The notes: generated from the sequence alone by a model not told the origin. Shown: positions 1 through 7,889, numbered from the stretch's first letter. The stretch: DNA of 11,407 nt from Candidatus Cloacimonas sp. SDB (GCA_001412425.1 LKUH01000003.1:1-11407); one strand, 5' to 3'. Program-made: numbers and translations.

Positions 1-1
1 A

Positions 2-151
2 AATGTCTTTTTTATAAATTATAAAACAGATATAATTAAAGCCATAACCATTATTAAAACCAAAAATTTATCTTCTCTAGACGATAATATTGACATAAAT
101 AAATTTTCAAGAAGATACCAGTTTTCTAAACTTTTAAAGTATTTAAAATGA
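2..151 (+). CDS. 3' end of an unidentified glycan-operon gene (partial)
   Basis: This reading frame is open from the left edge for 49 codons and ends in a TGA that shares four bases (ATGA, 148-151) with the next start codon. That junction is typical of translationally coupled operon genes and is repeated twice downstream. The visible tail is lysine-, isoleucine- and asparagine-rich and ends in a basic helix-like stretch (FSRRYQFSKLLKYLK). This would suit the C-terminal helix of a glycosyltransferase, but no family motif is present, so the function is left open. The base composition matches the AT-rich gene that follows. The frame could be a chance opening, but the exact stop/start overlap makes a real gene end more likely. 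Confidence 0.6.
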   Translation, partial: NVFFINYKTDIIKAITIIKTKNLSSLDDNIDINKFSRRYQFSKLLKYLK

Positions 152-1341
152 AAATATTGTACATTACGCCCTATAATTCTACTTTTATACATAATCAGAT
201 AAATAAAATTAATAACGAAAGCGATATAATATCTGACACGATCTTATTATACGATTATTATTACTTTCTGAGAAATAAACCTTACCGGAAACATATTCAA
301 AAATGTATGACAAATGAAATTAAAGGAATGGTTAAGTGTCCTTATTTAACCTTACCTAAAAGAATTTTTCACAACACAACATACTGGAAGATGTTATCTG
401 CAGTTAGAAAAAAAATTAGAAATTCATTTGATTATGATATTATTCATGCCCATACAATCTTACCAGGAGGCTTTATAGCTGCAAAACTATCTGAGATCTA
501 TAATACACCATTTATTATCACTAGTCATGGTTCTGATTTCTACAAAACTGATAAAGAAATTTCATCAATTCGCAAGATAATACCATATAATAAAAAAGAG
601 TTATCAATATTTAAAGAAGTTTTAAGCAAATCTGAAAAAATCATCTCAGTATCGAAAAACCTTGTAAAAGATATAAGAAAGGTTTATGATTCAAACAAAG
701 TTATAATTATAGAAAATAATTTCGATAATAACAATTTTTACCAATTAGATAAATTTGAAGCCAGAAAACAACTTAAACTTCCAACCCAAAAATTTATTAT
801 ATTGTCAGTTGGTAGTTTTCTAGTAACTAAAGGGCACAAATATCTTATAGAATCAATGTGTGAGATTAATAAGAATAACAATGCTAACCTTTATCTCATT
901 GGATCAGGCAATCTTGAAAAAATGTATAAAAAACAGATTGAAAAATTAAAACTGAAACATATTATTAAAATCTTACCTCCAAAAACTCAAAAAGAATTAA
1001 ATTTATGGTACAATGCATCTGATTGCTTTGTGTTACCATCTATTCACGAAAGTTTTGGAATCGTAATTTTAGAAGCTATGGCCTGCGGTGTTCCAGTAAT
1101 AGCCACGAAAACAGTTGGTCCTACATCGATTATAACAGATGGAGAAAATGGTATACTGATTAAAACAAATTCAGTAGAAGCAATTGTTAATTCAATTAAT
1201 GACATTATGACAAATATAACATTGAGAAATAAACTTATAAAAAATGCAAAGAAGCTTGTATCTAGTCAATACATTAATGAAGTAATAGAATTAAAAAAGC
1301 TGTATCAAGGAATTATAATTGAAAAAAATTATCATATTTAG
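148..1341 (+). CDS. GT4-family glycosyltransferase
   Basis: A 397-residue retaining GT-B glycosyltransferase, predicted to move a sugar from a nucleotide donor to a growing lipid-linked glycan on the cytoplasmic face of the membrane. The N-terminal acceptor domain starts with the usual strand (MKILYITPYN) and contains the DIIHAHTILPGG segment at 97-108 and the THSGSD-like turn (TSHGSD) at 125-130. The C-terminal donor domain opens near VGSFLVTKGH (221-230) and carries the E-x7-E signature HESFGIVILEA at 300-310 (E301, E309), followed by ACGVPVIA. The length is normal for the family. There is no signal peptide or membrane span. The start ATG overlaps the upstream stop, and no good Shine-Dalgarno is seen, so coupled translation is likely. 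The gene is very AT-rich (about 23% G+C in a sampled 60-base stretch, 601-660). The sugar specificity cannot be read from the sequence. Confidence 0.92.
   Translation: MKILYITPYNSTFIHNQINKINNESDIISDTILLYDYYYFLRNKPYRKHIQKCMTNEIKGMVKCPYLTLPKRIFHNTTYWKMLSAVRKKIRNSFDYDIIHAHTILPGGFIAAKLSEIYNTPFIITSHGSDFYKTDKEISSIRKIIPYNKKELSIFKEVLSKSEKIISVSKNLVKDIRKVYDSNKVIIIENNFDNNNFYQLDKFEARKQLKLPTQKFIILSVGSFLVTKGHKYLIESMCEINKNNNANLYLIGSGNLEKMYKKQIEKLKLKHIIKILPPKTQKELNLWYNASDCFVLPSIHESFGIVILEAMACGVPVIATKTVGPTSIITDGENGILIKTNSVEAIVNSINDIMTNITLRNKLIKNAKKLVSSQYINEVIELKKLYQGIIIEKNYHI
1307..1311 (+). promoter_or_regulatory. Ribosome binding site for a TTG-start gene
   Basis: AAGGA lies 7 nt before the TTG at 1319, inside the end of the preceding gene. 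It supports the TTG over the next in-frame ATG at 1367, which would remove the conserved first beta-strand (KKIIIFSYFFPP) of the glycosyltransferase fold. Confidence 0.6.
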
Positions 1342-2539
1342 CTATTTCTTCCCTCCATTTAATAACATGGCCAGTAGAAGATGGGCTCAAATGATTCCGG
1401 AAATCAACAAGTTTTATGAGGTATATGTTTGTACAAATAACTCAACAGGTGACCTACCAGTTCCATTGAATGAAAATCGTATATTACGTCTAAATAAAAT
1501 AGAAAATTATAATTTTACAAGAAAAAGATATAATAGACATAATCTTTTTCACCTTTTGATTAGCTTTTTTACTAAAAAGATGCGTTCAATTGATTCTACT
1601 ATCTTAAGTTGGTATTGGAAAAATAGAAAACGTATAACCAATTATGTGCAAAACTTAAATCCTGATATAATTATTACTACAACTGGACCAGTTTCGACTG
1701 CACTTATTGGTAAAATGTTGAAAACCAGAAGACCAGATATTTTTTGGATTTTAGATGTTAGAGACATTCTAGGACCATTTGATAGAAATGGAAAAAATTG
1801 GGTACAACATTTATTTGATAAGTGTTTCGAAAAATATGCAATTGGAAAACCTGATTTAATATTTACCGCAGGGAAATACTATTCTCAGCTTTTATCAAAC
1901 TTTTATAAAAGGAAAGTTCATATTTTATATAATGGTTTTCCAGGTAAAGTTAAAATCCTAAATTCATCACCTTCATGTCATAAGCAAATATATTACGCTG
2001 GTAAGTTATATGATCATCAAATTGAATCCTTTAAATTACTTGTTAATACTTTAAAAAAGACTGATTGGAAAATCAAGCTAAGACTCGTTGGTGATAAGGT
2101 ACAAGTTAACAAAATTAGACAATTGCTAAATTCATCTAATCCTGATAAGTTTGATTTAAATCCTCCTGATAGTAGTTTAAAAATCCATGAAGAACAAATG
2201 AATAGTGATATTCTGGTTGTATTTGAGGATCTTGAAACAAATTCTAAAGCAACAAAAGGTACCTTAACAGGTAAGCTCTTTGAGCTATTAGTAACAGATA
2301 TACCAATTTTGGCAATATGCCGTAAAGATTCTGAAATCAGTGAATTACTCTCGAAAACAGAGCGTGGTAAAGTAGTAGATTCAGAAAATGGAATTTTAGA
2401 TTTCATTAACAATTGTAATCAATATAAAGGAAATGATATTAAGAAGTTAGAAGAATACTCAAGAAAGAATCAAGCTTATGTTTTTATGAAAATATTAAAA
2501 GGATATTTAAATGAAAAAGATAATAAAATATTATCTTAA
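1319..2539 (+). CDS. GT-B-fold glycosyltransferase (GT4-like), TTG start
   Basis: A 406-residue GT-B-type glycosyltransferase of the glycan operon. The N-terminus KKIIIFSYFFPPFNNMASRR (2-21) is the classic opening of GT4 enzymes of the WbuB-like group, which scan from a FPP turn to an RW pair (R21-W22). NPDIIIT (114-120) and the LDVRD motif (145-149) follow in the acceptor domain. The donor domain has YYAGKLYD (225-232) and, in place of a full E-x7-E, a GTLTGKLFELL segment at 314-324 followed by IPILAI, the variant seen in many such enzymes. The start is TTG, 23 nt inside the previous gene, with a Shine-Dalgarno at proper distance. The last 29 nt overlap the next gene. It is AT-rich like its upstream neighbour. 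Donor and acceptor are unknown. Confidence 0.85.
   Translation: MKKIIIFSYFFPPFNNMASRRWAQMIPEINKFYEVYVCTNNSTGDLPVPLNENRILRLNKIENYNFTRKRYNRHNLFHLLISFFTKKMRSIDSTILSWYWKNRKRITNYVQNLNPDIIITTTGPVSTALIGKMLKTRRPDIFWILDVRDILGPFDRNGKNWVQHLFDKCFEKYAIGKPDLIFTAGKYYSQLLSNFYKRKVHILYNGFPGKVKILNSSPSCHKQIYYAGKLYDHQIESFKLLVNTLKKTDWKIKLRLVGDKVQVNKIRQLLNSSNPDKFDLNPPDSSLKIHEEQMNSDILVVFEDLETNSKATKGTLTGKLFELLVTDIPILAICRKDSEISELLSKTERGKVVDSENGILDFINNCNQYKGNDIKKLEEYSRKNQAYVFMKILKGYLNEKDNKILS
2497..2503 (+). promoter_or_regulatory. Ribosome binding site inside the preceding gene
   Basis: AAAAGGA sits 7 nt before the ATG at 2511. It supports a true start 29 nt inside the upstream glycosyltransferase gene rather than a later start outside the overlap. 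Confidence 0.5.
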
Positions 2540-3749
2540 TCACCATGTTTCATCAATCTATTTATCTATTTTTCAAGTAAAGATTTTAGTCAATTATCTT
2601 ATTTCTAAAAAGAGAAGGCCGGATACTTATCAAATTAAGTCGGTGATGCAGAATTCAAGTTATATAAACACCTTCTTCGGTTATTACGATAAATCTCCCT
2701 TTAACCCTTCAAATTCTGATCTTATAATCTTTCATGCTAATAATTGTAAACCCTGGAAAAAACCTGAACCTGAAAAACCAACCTCGATAATATTGTATGA
2801 TTTAAATAATAAAATAATTTTAAAGGAAATAACACGTACCAATGCCTGGAATTGGCAACAGGGAAGTAGAACATTCTGGCTCAATGATTCTGAGGTTATC
2901 TATAATCAATTTGATCGGCAAAATAAACTTTACTACAGTGAAATTTATAATATTAAATCAGAAACTTACAGAAAAAATCCTCTTCCTGTTCAAGATGCCT
3001 ATAAAGATGAATATTTTATCTCGATCTCCTATGAAGCATTGAATATTACCCGACCTGATTATGGTTACAGATGCAAAAAGAATAAAGACCTGGATTTGTT
3101 TTCTCAGAAACTATTATTCACTGATCTGAAATCAGGAAAAATAGATATACTCTGTGCTGTTAAAGATGTGCTGAGATCTACTTCTTATTCAGTGGAAAAA
3201 ATAACTTATCCCAGATTCAATCATGTTTCAATATCACCGGATGGAAAAAGGTTTGTGTTTCTACTTAGGTTTTATCATAAGTTTGAATTAAAACATTATC
3301 TGGTTTTGTATGATCTTGAAAAAAATAATTCTGAAATTTTAATTGAAGATCAGATGATTAGCCATTATTGTTGGCTTGACAATAATAACATCCTGTTGTG
3401 GGGAGTCATTTCCAAGAAGGGAGATTATTATATATTGAATTTGGAAAACCAAAAATTGAAATGTCTGGATACGGGATTATCTGACGGACATCCCAGTATG
3501 CTTGATGATAAAAATTTCATAACCGATACGTATCCTGACAAAAGCAGATTGAGAAAATTATTGCTGGTAAATTTAAGCACTTCTAAGAAGAAGATAATCG
3601 GAGAATTTTTAGAACCGGTAAAATATATAAGCGAAACCAGATGTGATCTTCATCCTCATCCCGATCCGGAAAAACAAAATGTACATATTGACAGAATTGT
3701 GAATGGATGCAGGGCTCTGACCATTATATCCTTAAAGGATCTGAAATGA
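2511..3749 (+). CDS. Beta-propeller (TolB/WD40-like) protein of a glycan locus, function unknown
   Basis: A 412-residue protein that looks like a six- or seven-bladed beta-propeller of the PD40/TolB-like kind. Repeated blade-type strands end in patterns such as HVSISPDGKRFVFLLR (228-243), MISHYCWLDNNNILLWG (272-288) and SDGHPSMLDDKNFITDTYPD (314-333). Highly specific conserved-looking motifs are FGYYDKSPFN (56-65), WNWQQGSR (113-120), DGHPS (315-319) and RCDLHPHPDP (367-376). I recall this pattern from uncharacterised proteins in polysaccharide clusters, but I know of no demonstrated activity. The first 35 residues are basic and amphipathic, with no clear signal peptide, so the location is uncertain. 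The gene overlaps its neighbours on both sides (29 nt and 4 nt), so it is an integral member of the operon. It could bind or modify the glycan, or act as a scaffold, both of which are guesses. Confidence 0.75.
   Translation: MKKIIKYYLNHHVSSIYLSIFQVKILVNYLISKKRRPDTYQIKSVMQNSSYINTFFGYYDKSPFNPSNSDLIIFHANNCKPWKKPEPEKPTSIILYDLNNKIILKEITRTNAWNWQQGSRTFWLNDSEVIYNQFDRQNKLYYSEIYNIKSETYRKNPLPVQDAYKDEYFISISYEALNITRPDYGYRCKKNKDLDLFSQKLLFTDLKSGKIDILCAVKDVLRSTSYSVEKITYPRFNHVSISPDGKRFVFLLRFYHKFELKHYLVLYDLEKNNSEILIEDQMISHYCWLDNNNILLWGVISKKGDYYILNLENQKLKCLDTGLSDGHPSMLDDKNFITDTYPDKSRLRKLLLVNLSTSKKKIIGEFLEPVKYISETRCDLHPHPDPEKQNVHIDRIVNGCRALTIISLKDLK
3734..3739 (+). promoter_or_regulatory. Ribosome binding site that fixes the start at 3746
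   Basis: AAAGGA is followed by a 6-nt spacer and the ATG at 3746, which shares ATGA with the upstream stop. The earlier in-frame ATG at 3707 would add 13 residues (MQGSDHYILKGSE) that precede the normal first strand of the GT-A fold and has no Shine-Dalgarno. Confidence 0.65.
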
Positions 3750-4567
3750 TATTGGAAATAATCATAACAACAATGAATGACAATATTCACAGAGCATTAA
3801 AACTCATTCAGCCTGTTCAGGAAAATATTATCTATCAGATCAGTCATCAAATAACTGAAGCTCAAAAAAATGTCTATATTAATGAAATTGAGGAATTCCT
3901 GCACTCCAGAAGCGATGTTTCTTATCATTTTTATCTTGAAAAAGGATTATCCCTCAACAGGAACAGATCTATGCACCATTCCAGGGGAGAACTGGTACTT
4001 ATAACTGATGATGACCTGATTTTTCAGAATAAGGCTTTCAAGTCAATATTGCAAGCGTTTGAAGAATTCCCCGCAGCCGATATTCTAACCTTTAAAACCG
4101 AATTTCCGGATGGAAAGCCTTTTAAAAGATACGCCAGACATGTGCACCAGCATAATTTCCGCTCGGTTATGCGGGTGACATCCTTTGAGATAGCATATCG
4201 TCGTAAAAGCATTGCAAAAGCTGATATTAAATGGGATGAACAATTCGGTATCGGTGGCAAACCTTTTACCAACGGCATTGAAAATATTTTTTTGGTAGAT
4301 GCATTACGCGCCGGGCTGAAAGCCTATTTCATACCCGAAACGATTGTAACACATCCTTTTATCAACTCCGGCTACACTTACAGCGATCATCTGATAAAAA
4401 GCAAAGGAGCTATGTTTGCCCGCATGTTCGGAAGATGGGCTTATACGTTGAATTTTCTCTTTGCTGTTAAAAAGTACAGGGATTATAAAGCAACTGCCTC
4501 TTTTCTGAGATTTTTGCAAATTGCCAATCAAGGCACAACCAGTTTTCTGCATCTGGACAAAGAGTAA
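3746..4567 (+). CDS. GT2-like (GT-A fold) glycosyltransferase
   Basis: A 273-residue soluble glycosyltransferase with a GT-A fold, predicted to use a nucleotide-sugar donor and a divalent metal in the cytoplasm. The start at ATG 3746 gives MILEIIITTMND, the usual first strand. GLSLNRNRSMHHSRGE (67-82) leads into the metal/donor-binding LITDDDLIF with the triple Asp at 88-90. The second half has FGIGG (167-171) and an acidic residue in IENIFLVDAL (E179), in the place where related enzymes keep the catalytic E-D/E. The length is normal for a compact GT2 enzyme, and no membrane span is evident. It overlaps the preceding gene by 4 nt and is followed after 3 nt by another glycosyltransferase. G+C rises clearly here (29 of 60 bases at 4141-4200). 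The sugar transferred is unknown. Confidence 0.85.
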   Translation: MILEIIITTMNDNIHRALKLIQPVQENIIYQISHQITEAQKNVYINEIEEFLHSRSDVSYHFYLEKGLSLNRNRSMHHSRGELVLITDDDLIFQNKAFKSILQAFEEFPAADILTFKTEFPDGKPFKRYARHVHQHNFRSVMRVTSFEIAYRRKSIAKADIKWDEQFGIGGKPFTNGIENIFLVDALRAGLKAYFIPETIVTHPFINSGYTYSDHLIKSKGAMFARMFGRWAYTLNFLFAVKKYRDYKATASFLRFLQIANQGTTSFLHLDKE

Positions 4568-4570
4568 TTT

Positions 4571-5710
4571 ATGGGTTATTTATTTTGGTTTTCATTGGCA
4601 GTTCTGGCATATCATCTGGTTGGATATGGTCTTCTGCTCAATTTTCTTAACCTGTTCAGTAAATCGCATAAAGGTGAGACTCATTTTGAAGATTATCCCA
4701 CCATAACAGTACTTTGCCCGGCTTTTAACGAAGAGAAAGTGATTGAAGCGAAAATCAGCTCTTTTCTGCAACTGAATTATCCGGCGGATAAGATCAAAAT
4801 GATCGTGATCTCCGATGATTCTACTGATGGCACAAATGAGATAGTGAATAAATTTTCCGGGGACAATAATATTGAACTGGTGGTTCAGAAACCAAGAAGA
4901 GGGAAGCAGTCCGGCCATAATCTGGTTGAACCTGATATTAATACTGATTATGTGCTTTCAACTGATGCAAATTCGATCTTTGCACCCGATTCCGTAAAAA
5001 AAATGGTCAGAAGAATGCAATCCGAACCGGATATTGCTCTGGTTTCCGGAGAACTAAAATTGATTAAAAAAAATGGAACGGATTCGGGAGAGGGTTTATA
5101 CTGGAAATATGAAAGCTGGCTGAAATCACTGGAAAGTAAATTTTATTCCATTATCGGCGCCAATGGGTCGATTTACCTGATTAAAAGAGAGTATTTTCAA
5201 CAGATCAATCCAGCTTCCGTAGATGATTTTGAAAGGACTTTACAGGTTATTAGAAGTGGGGAAAAGGCTAAATATGAGCCAGAAGCAGTTGTTTATGAAG
5301 CTGTTACAGAAAAACCGTCAGAAGAAATTTCCCGGAAGATAAGAATGATAACTCAACAATGGTTTTGTCTGGAAAGGAATTTGTTTCTTTTGAATTTATT
5401 TGCGAATTTTAAAGTTTTTTTTCTGTTCATTTCCCATAAGCTCATCCGCTGGATGCTTCCGTTATTCTCTACTTTAATTCTGATTTCAGCTCTATTTCAG
5501 GTACATATTGCTTTTTATCGATTCTGTCTGGTTATTCAAGTTATGGTTTATTTAATTGCGGTAATTGAACTGGTTCTGGAGAAGAAAGGGAGCAGTATTA
5601 AAATCTTTAAACTGCCGGCTTATTTCGCCGCCATGAATTATTCAGCTTTTCTAGCTTTTATCAAATATTTGAAACGTGAACAGTTTTCTACCTGGAAAGT
5701 AGAAAGATAA
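4571..5710 (+). CDS. Membrane-anchored GT2 glycosyltransferase
   Basis: A 379-residue GT2 enzyme with the membrane layout of processive polysaccharide synthases. There is one N-terminal membrane helix (about 3-24), a cytoplasmic GT-A domain, and two or three C-terminal helices (about 287-305, 310-340 and weakly 358-374). The catalytic domain shows PAFNEEKVI (50-58), SDDSTDGT (81-88), a DxD-like TDAN (131-134), GANGSIYLIKR (176-186) and the acceptor-side DDFER (218-222). The QxxRW region is replaced by RMITQQWF (258-265), as in relatives that add single or few sugars, so true processivity is doubtful. It probably extends a lipid-linked glycan at the inner face of the cytoplasmic membrane. Spacing is 3 nt upstream and 14 nt downstream. 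The ribosome binding site is weak (AAAGAG, 4559-4564). Confidence 0.88.
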   Translation: MGYLFWFSLAVLAYHLVGYGLLLNFLNLFSKSHKGETHFEDYPTITVLCPAFNEEKVIEAKISSFLQLNYPADKIKMIVISDDSTDGTNEIVNKFSGDNNIELVVQKPRRGKQSGHNLVEPDINTDYVLSTDANSIFAPDSVKKMVRRMQSEPDIALVSGELKLIKKNGTDSGEGLYWKYESWLKSLESKFYSIIGANGSIYLIKREYFQQINPASVDDFERTLQVIRSGEKAKYEPEAVVYEAVTEKPSEEISRKIRMITQQWFCLERNLFLLNLFANFKVFFLFISHKLIRWMLPLFSTLILISALFQVHIAFYRFCLVIQVMVYLIAVIELVLEKKGSSIKIFKLPAYFAAMNYSAFLAFIKYLKREQFSTWKVER

Positions 5711-5724
5711 ACAAAGCAGGTTAT

Positions 5725-6714
5725 ATGAACATTTTTATCACAGGCTCAAACGGTTTTGTCGGCTCCAGATTAATGTATTTTCTGGAGAATAAAGGTCATT
5801 CTGTCTATGGGATCGATAATAGCGTGGTCTGTACTATTACACCTCATCCCAATACTGAACTCGGTGATATCAGAAATATTGAAGATTATGCACCCTTCAT
5901 GAGGATGACTTTTGATCTCATCATTCATTGTGCAGCATCTAAACACGATTTTGGCATTTCGGAAGAAGAATATTTCAGCAACAACAAATACGGGACTGAA
6001 GTTCTGATCCAGTTTGCAGAAGCGCTGGGAATTAAGCAGATTATTTATTACAGCACGGTTTCCGTTTACGGGCATCAGAATAAATCCTGTGATGAAACAG
6101 CCGATTACCTTTCCAATACTGTTTATGGTGATTCAAAACTGGCGGGAGAACGAGTTATCAACATCTGGCAGCAAAAAGATCCCCTCAATCACTCGGTTGT
6201 TACCTTAAGACCTTCCGTTATTTTTGGTCCTCACAATTTTGCCAATATGTACAATCTTATCAATCAAATGTATAAATTTCCCTGGTTCATGGTTGGGAAG
6301 GGAGATCACATAAAATCTATGATCTCACTGGAAAATATAGTGGATTTAACATATTTCGTTATGGATAAAATGACTCCGGGTGTGCAGAATTTTAACTGCA
6401 TCGATAAACCTTATCTTACAGTTTGGGAACTTATGAAAATAATCACTGCCAATCAGGGTTTCAAACTTCCGAAACTGAAAATACCTTTTAAATGTGCTGT
6501 AGCTATTGGGAAATTCTTCGATATCATCGGCAAGATCACAAAAAAAGATCTGCCGATTAACAGTGACCGAATGATCAAATTTGCTACACCCACAGATTAC
6601 CGGGCTGAAAAAATCAGAGAGCTCGGTTATGTTCAGAAATACTCTATCGAAAATGAATTAAATAGAACCTGTGAATGGTACCTGAAGCTCCAGAAGGCAA
6701 AGAAAAGATCATGA
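5725..6714 (+). CDS. NAD-dependent epimerase/dehydratase (extended SDR)
   Basis: A 329-residue extended short-chain dehydrogenase of the nucleotide-sugar epimerase/dehydratase family, acting in the cytoplasm on a UDP-, GDP- or dTDP-sugar. The Rossmann nucleotide-binding loop GSNGFVG is at 7-13, and an acidic end of strand 2 (GIDNS, 29-33) favours NAD(H). DIRNIED (48-54), the serine/threonine of STVSVYG (110-116) and the catalytic Tyr134-xxx-Lys138 (VYGDSK) complete the active site. LRPSVIFGP (161-169) is the usual substrate-domain entry. Length and layout resemble GalE/RmlB-type enzymes, but the substrate and exact reaction (4-epimerisation, dehydration or reduction) cannot be told. The start follows a short AGG box. 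The stop overlaps the next gene by 4 nt (ATGA). It presumably makes a donor used by the transferases upstream. Confidence 0.88.
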   Translation: MNIFITGSNGFVGSRLMYFLENKGHSVYGIDNSVVCTITPHPNTELGDIRNIEDYAPFMRMTFDLIIHCAASKHDFGISEEEYFSNNKYGTEVLIQFAEALGIKQIIYYSTVSVYGHQNKSCDETADYLSNTVYGDSKLAGERVINIWQQKDPLNHSVVTLRPSVIFGPHNFANMYNLINQMYKFPWFMVGKGDHIKSMISLENIVDLTYFVMDKMTPGVQNFNCIDKPYLTVWELMKIITANQGFKLPKLKIPFKCAVAIGKFFDIIGKITKKDLPINSDRMIKFATPTDYRAEKIRELGYVQKYSIENELNRTCEWYLKLQKAKKRS

Positions 6715-7775
6715 AAATACTCACCGTTGTGGGAGCCCGTCCTCAATTCATTAAAGCTGCAACCGTGAGCCGGCAGATAAAAAAAAATGACGCAATACAG
6801 GAAGTAATAATCCATACCGGACAACACTTCGATGCCAATATGAGTGCTGTATTTTTTCAGCAGATGGACATCAGCAAACCCGATTACAATCTCGGTATTA
6901 ATTCTTTGAATCATGGTGCCATGACAGGGAGAATGGTGGCTGAAATCGAAGCGATCCTGCTGAAAGAAAAAGCGGACTGGGTCTTGGTTTACGGTGATAC
7001 AAATTCAACTCTGGCTGGCGCTATGGCTGCAGCTAAACTGCACATCAACACTGCTCATGTGGAAGCAGGACTGCGATCATTCAATAACCTCATGCCGGAA
7101 GAGATCAACCGCATCCTGACCGATAAAATTTCCAACCTGTTGTTCTGCCCGACTGTAACTGCGGTTGAAAACCTTAAAAAAGAAAATATTGTCAATAGCG
7201 CTGAAGTGTCAGTTGTTAACTGCGGTGACGTGATGTACGATGCAGCATTATACTATCGTGATCGTGGTCATAAACCCGTTTTTAAGCTGCCCGATAAATT
7301 CATTCTCGCAACAATTCATCGAGCTGAGAACACTGATAATATCGAGCGGTTAAGATCAATTATTTCTGCTTTAAATAAAATCTCAGAAAATATTCGAGTC
7401 ATCGCACCTTTACATCCCCGCACCTGCAATATTCTGAAGCAGCATAAAATCAGAGCAGATTTCAAGATTATAAATCCTGTAGGATATCTGGAAATGATAC
7501 ATTTATTGCAGAACTGTTCATTTGTGATGACCGATAGTGGCGGGCTGCAAAAGGAGGCTTACTTTTTCCAGAAATTCTGCCTTATATTACGCGATGAAAC
7601 CGAATGGGTAGAATTAGTTGCAAATGGTTATGCCATTATGGCCGGAACTGTTTATAAGAATATACTTCAAGCCTTTGCTGATGTTCAGAAGCTCAATTCA
7701 GATTTCAACAGGAAGCTTTATGGTGACGGCAATGCGGCTGAAAAAATTATTTCTGAACTGCAGAAATTTCAATGA
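6711..7775 (+). CDS. wecB: UDP-N-acetylglucosamine 2-epimerase (non-hydrolysing)
   Basis: A 354-residue enzyme that interconverts UDP-GlcNAc and UDP-ManNAc in the cytoplasm, feeding ManNAc-type residues into a surface glycan. All family signatures are present: VVGARPQFIKAA (6-17), HTGQHFD (35-41), YGDTNST (94-100), HVEAGLRS (116-123), PEEINR (129-134), HRAENTDN (203-210), PLHPRT (243-248), TDSGGLQKEA (274-283) and the late RDETEWVEL (294-302). D96, E118, E131 and H203 correspond to the residues considered catalytic in the E. coli enzyme. The start ATG at 6711 overlaps the previous stop (ATGA). An upstream in-frame ATG at 6675 would add 12 residues before the first Rossmann strand and is unlikely. 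It is the last gene of the operon. No UDP-ManNAc dehydrogenase partner (WecC) is in the window. The symbol is by family. mnaA or cap5P would be equally proper. Confidence 0.95.
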   Translation: MKILTVVGARPQFIKAATVSRQIKKNDAIQEVIIHTGQHFDANMSAVFFQQMDISKPDYNLGINSLNHGAMTGRMVAEIEAILLKEKADWVLVYGDTNSTLAGAMAAAKLHINTAHVEAGLRSFNNLMPEEINRILTDKISNLLFCPTVTAVENLKKENIVNSAEVSVVNCGDVMYDAALYYRDRGHKPVFKLPDKFILATIHRAENTDNIERLRSIISALNKISENIRVIAPLHPRTCNILKQHKIRADFKIINPVGYLEMIHLLQNCSFVMTDSGGLQKEAYFFQKFCLILRDETEWVELVANGYAIMAGTVYKNILQAFADVQKLNSDFNRKLYGDGNAAEKIISELQKFQ

Positions 7776-7889
7776 TTCAGCAAAATAAAATTTATTTGAC
7801 ACTTTACTTCCGTTTCAGATCTCTTATTCACAATAGTTAATCATAGATCGTTAAATTTCCCAGAAGCCGATTTGGAAAGCGGAGAAATT
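7776..7889 (+). promoter_or_regulatory. Spacer between two operons with a possible promoter
   Basis: This 114-nt gap separates the glycan operon from the zinc-finger/LemA/peptidase operon. It holds a perfect TTGACA at 7796-7801, but no convincing -10 box lies 16-18 nt downstream, and the best match (TATTCA, 7825-7830) is too far away. An all-AT inverted repeat (AAATAAA, 7783-7789 / TTTATTT, 7791-7797) precedes it but lacks the G+C stem of an intrinsic terminator. A promoter here is expected from the layout but is not proven by the sequence. Confidence 0.25.

Noticed and set aside
2017..2412. A 131-codon minus-strand frame inside the second glycosyltransferase gene
   Set aside because: It lies wholly antisense to a gene with recognisable motifs, is serine/leucine-rich as expected of a mirror frame, and has no supporting context.
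3707..3745. A 13-residue N-terminal extension of the soluble GT2 enzyme
   Set aside because: The extension lies inside the previous gene, lacks a Shine-Dalgarno and precedes the normal first strand. The ATG at 3746 has AAAGGA at good spacing and an ATGA overlap.
7783..7797. AAATAAA/TTTATTT inverted repeat after wecB as an intrinsic terminator
   Set aside because: The stem is all A-T with a 1-nt centre, so it would not form a stable RNA hairpin.
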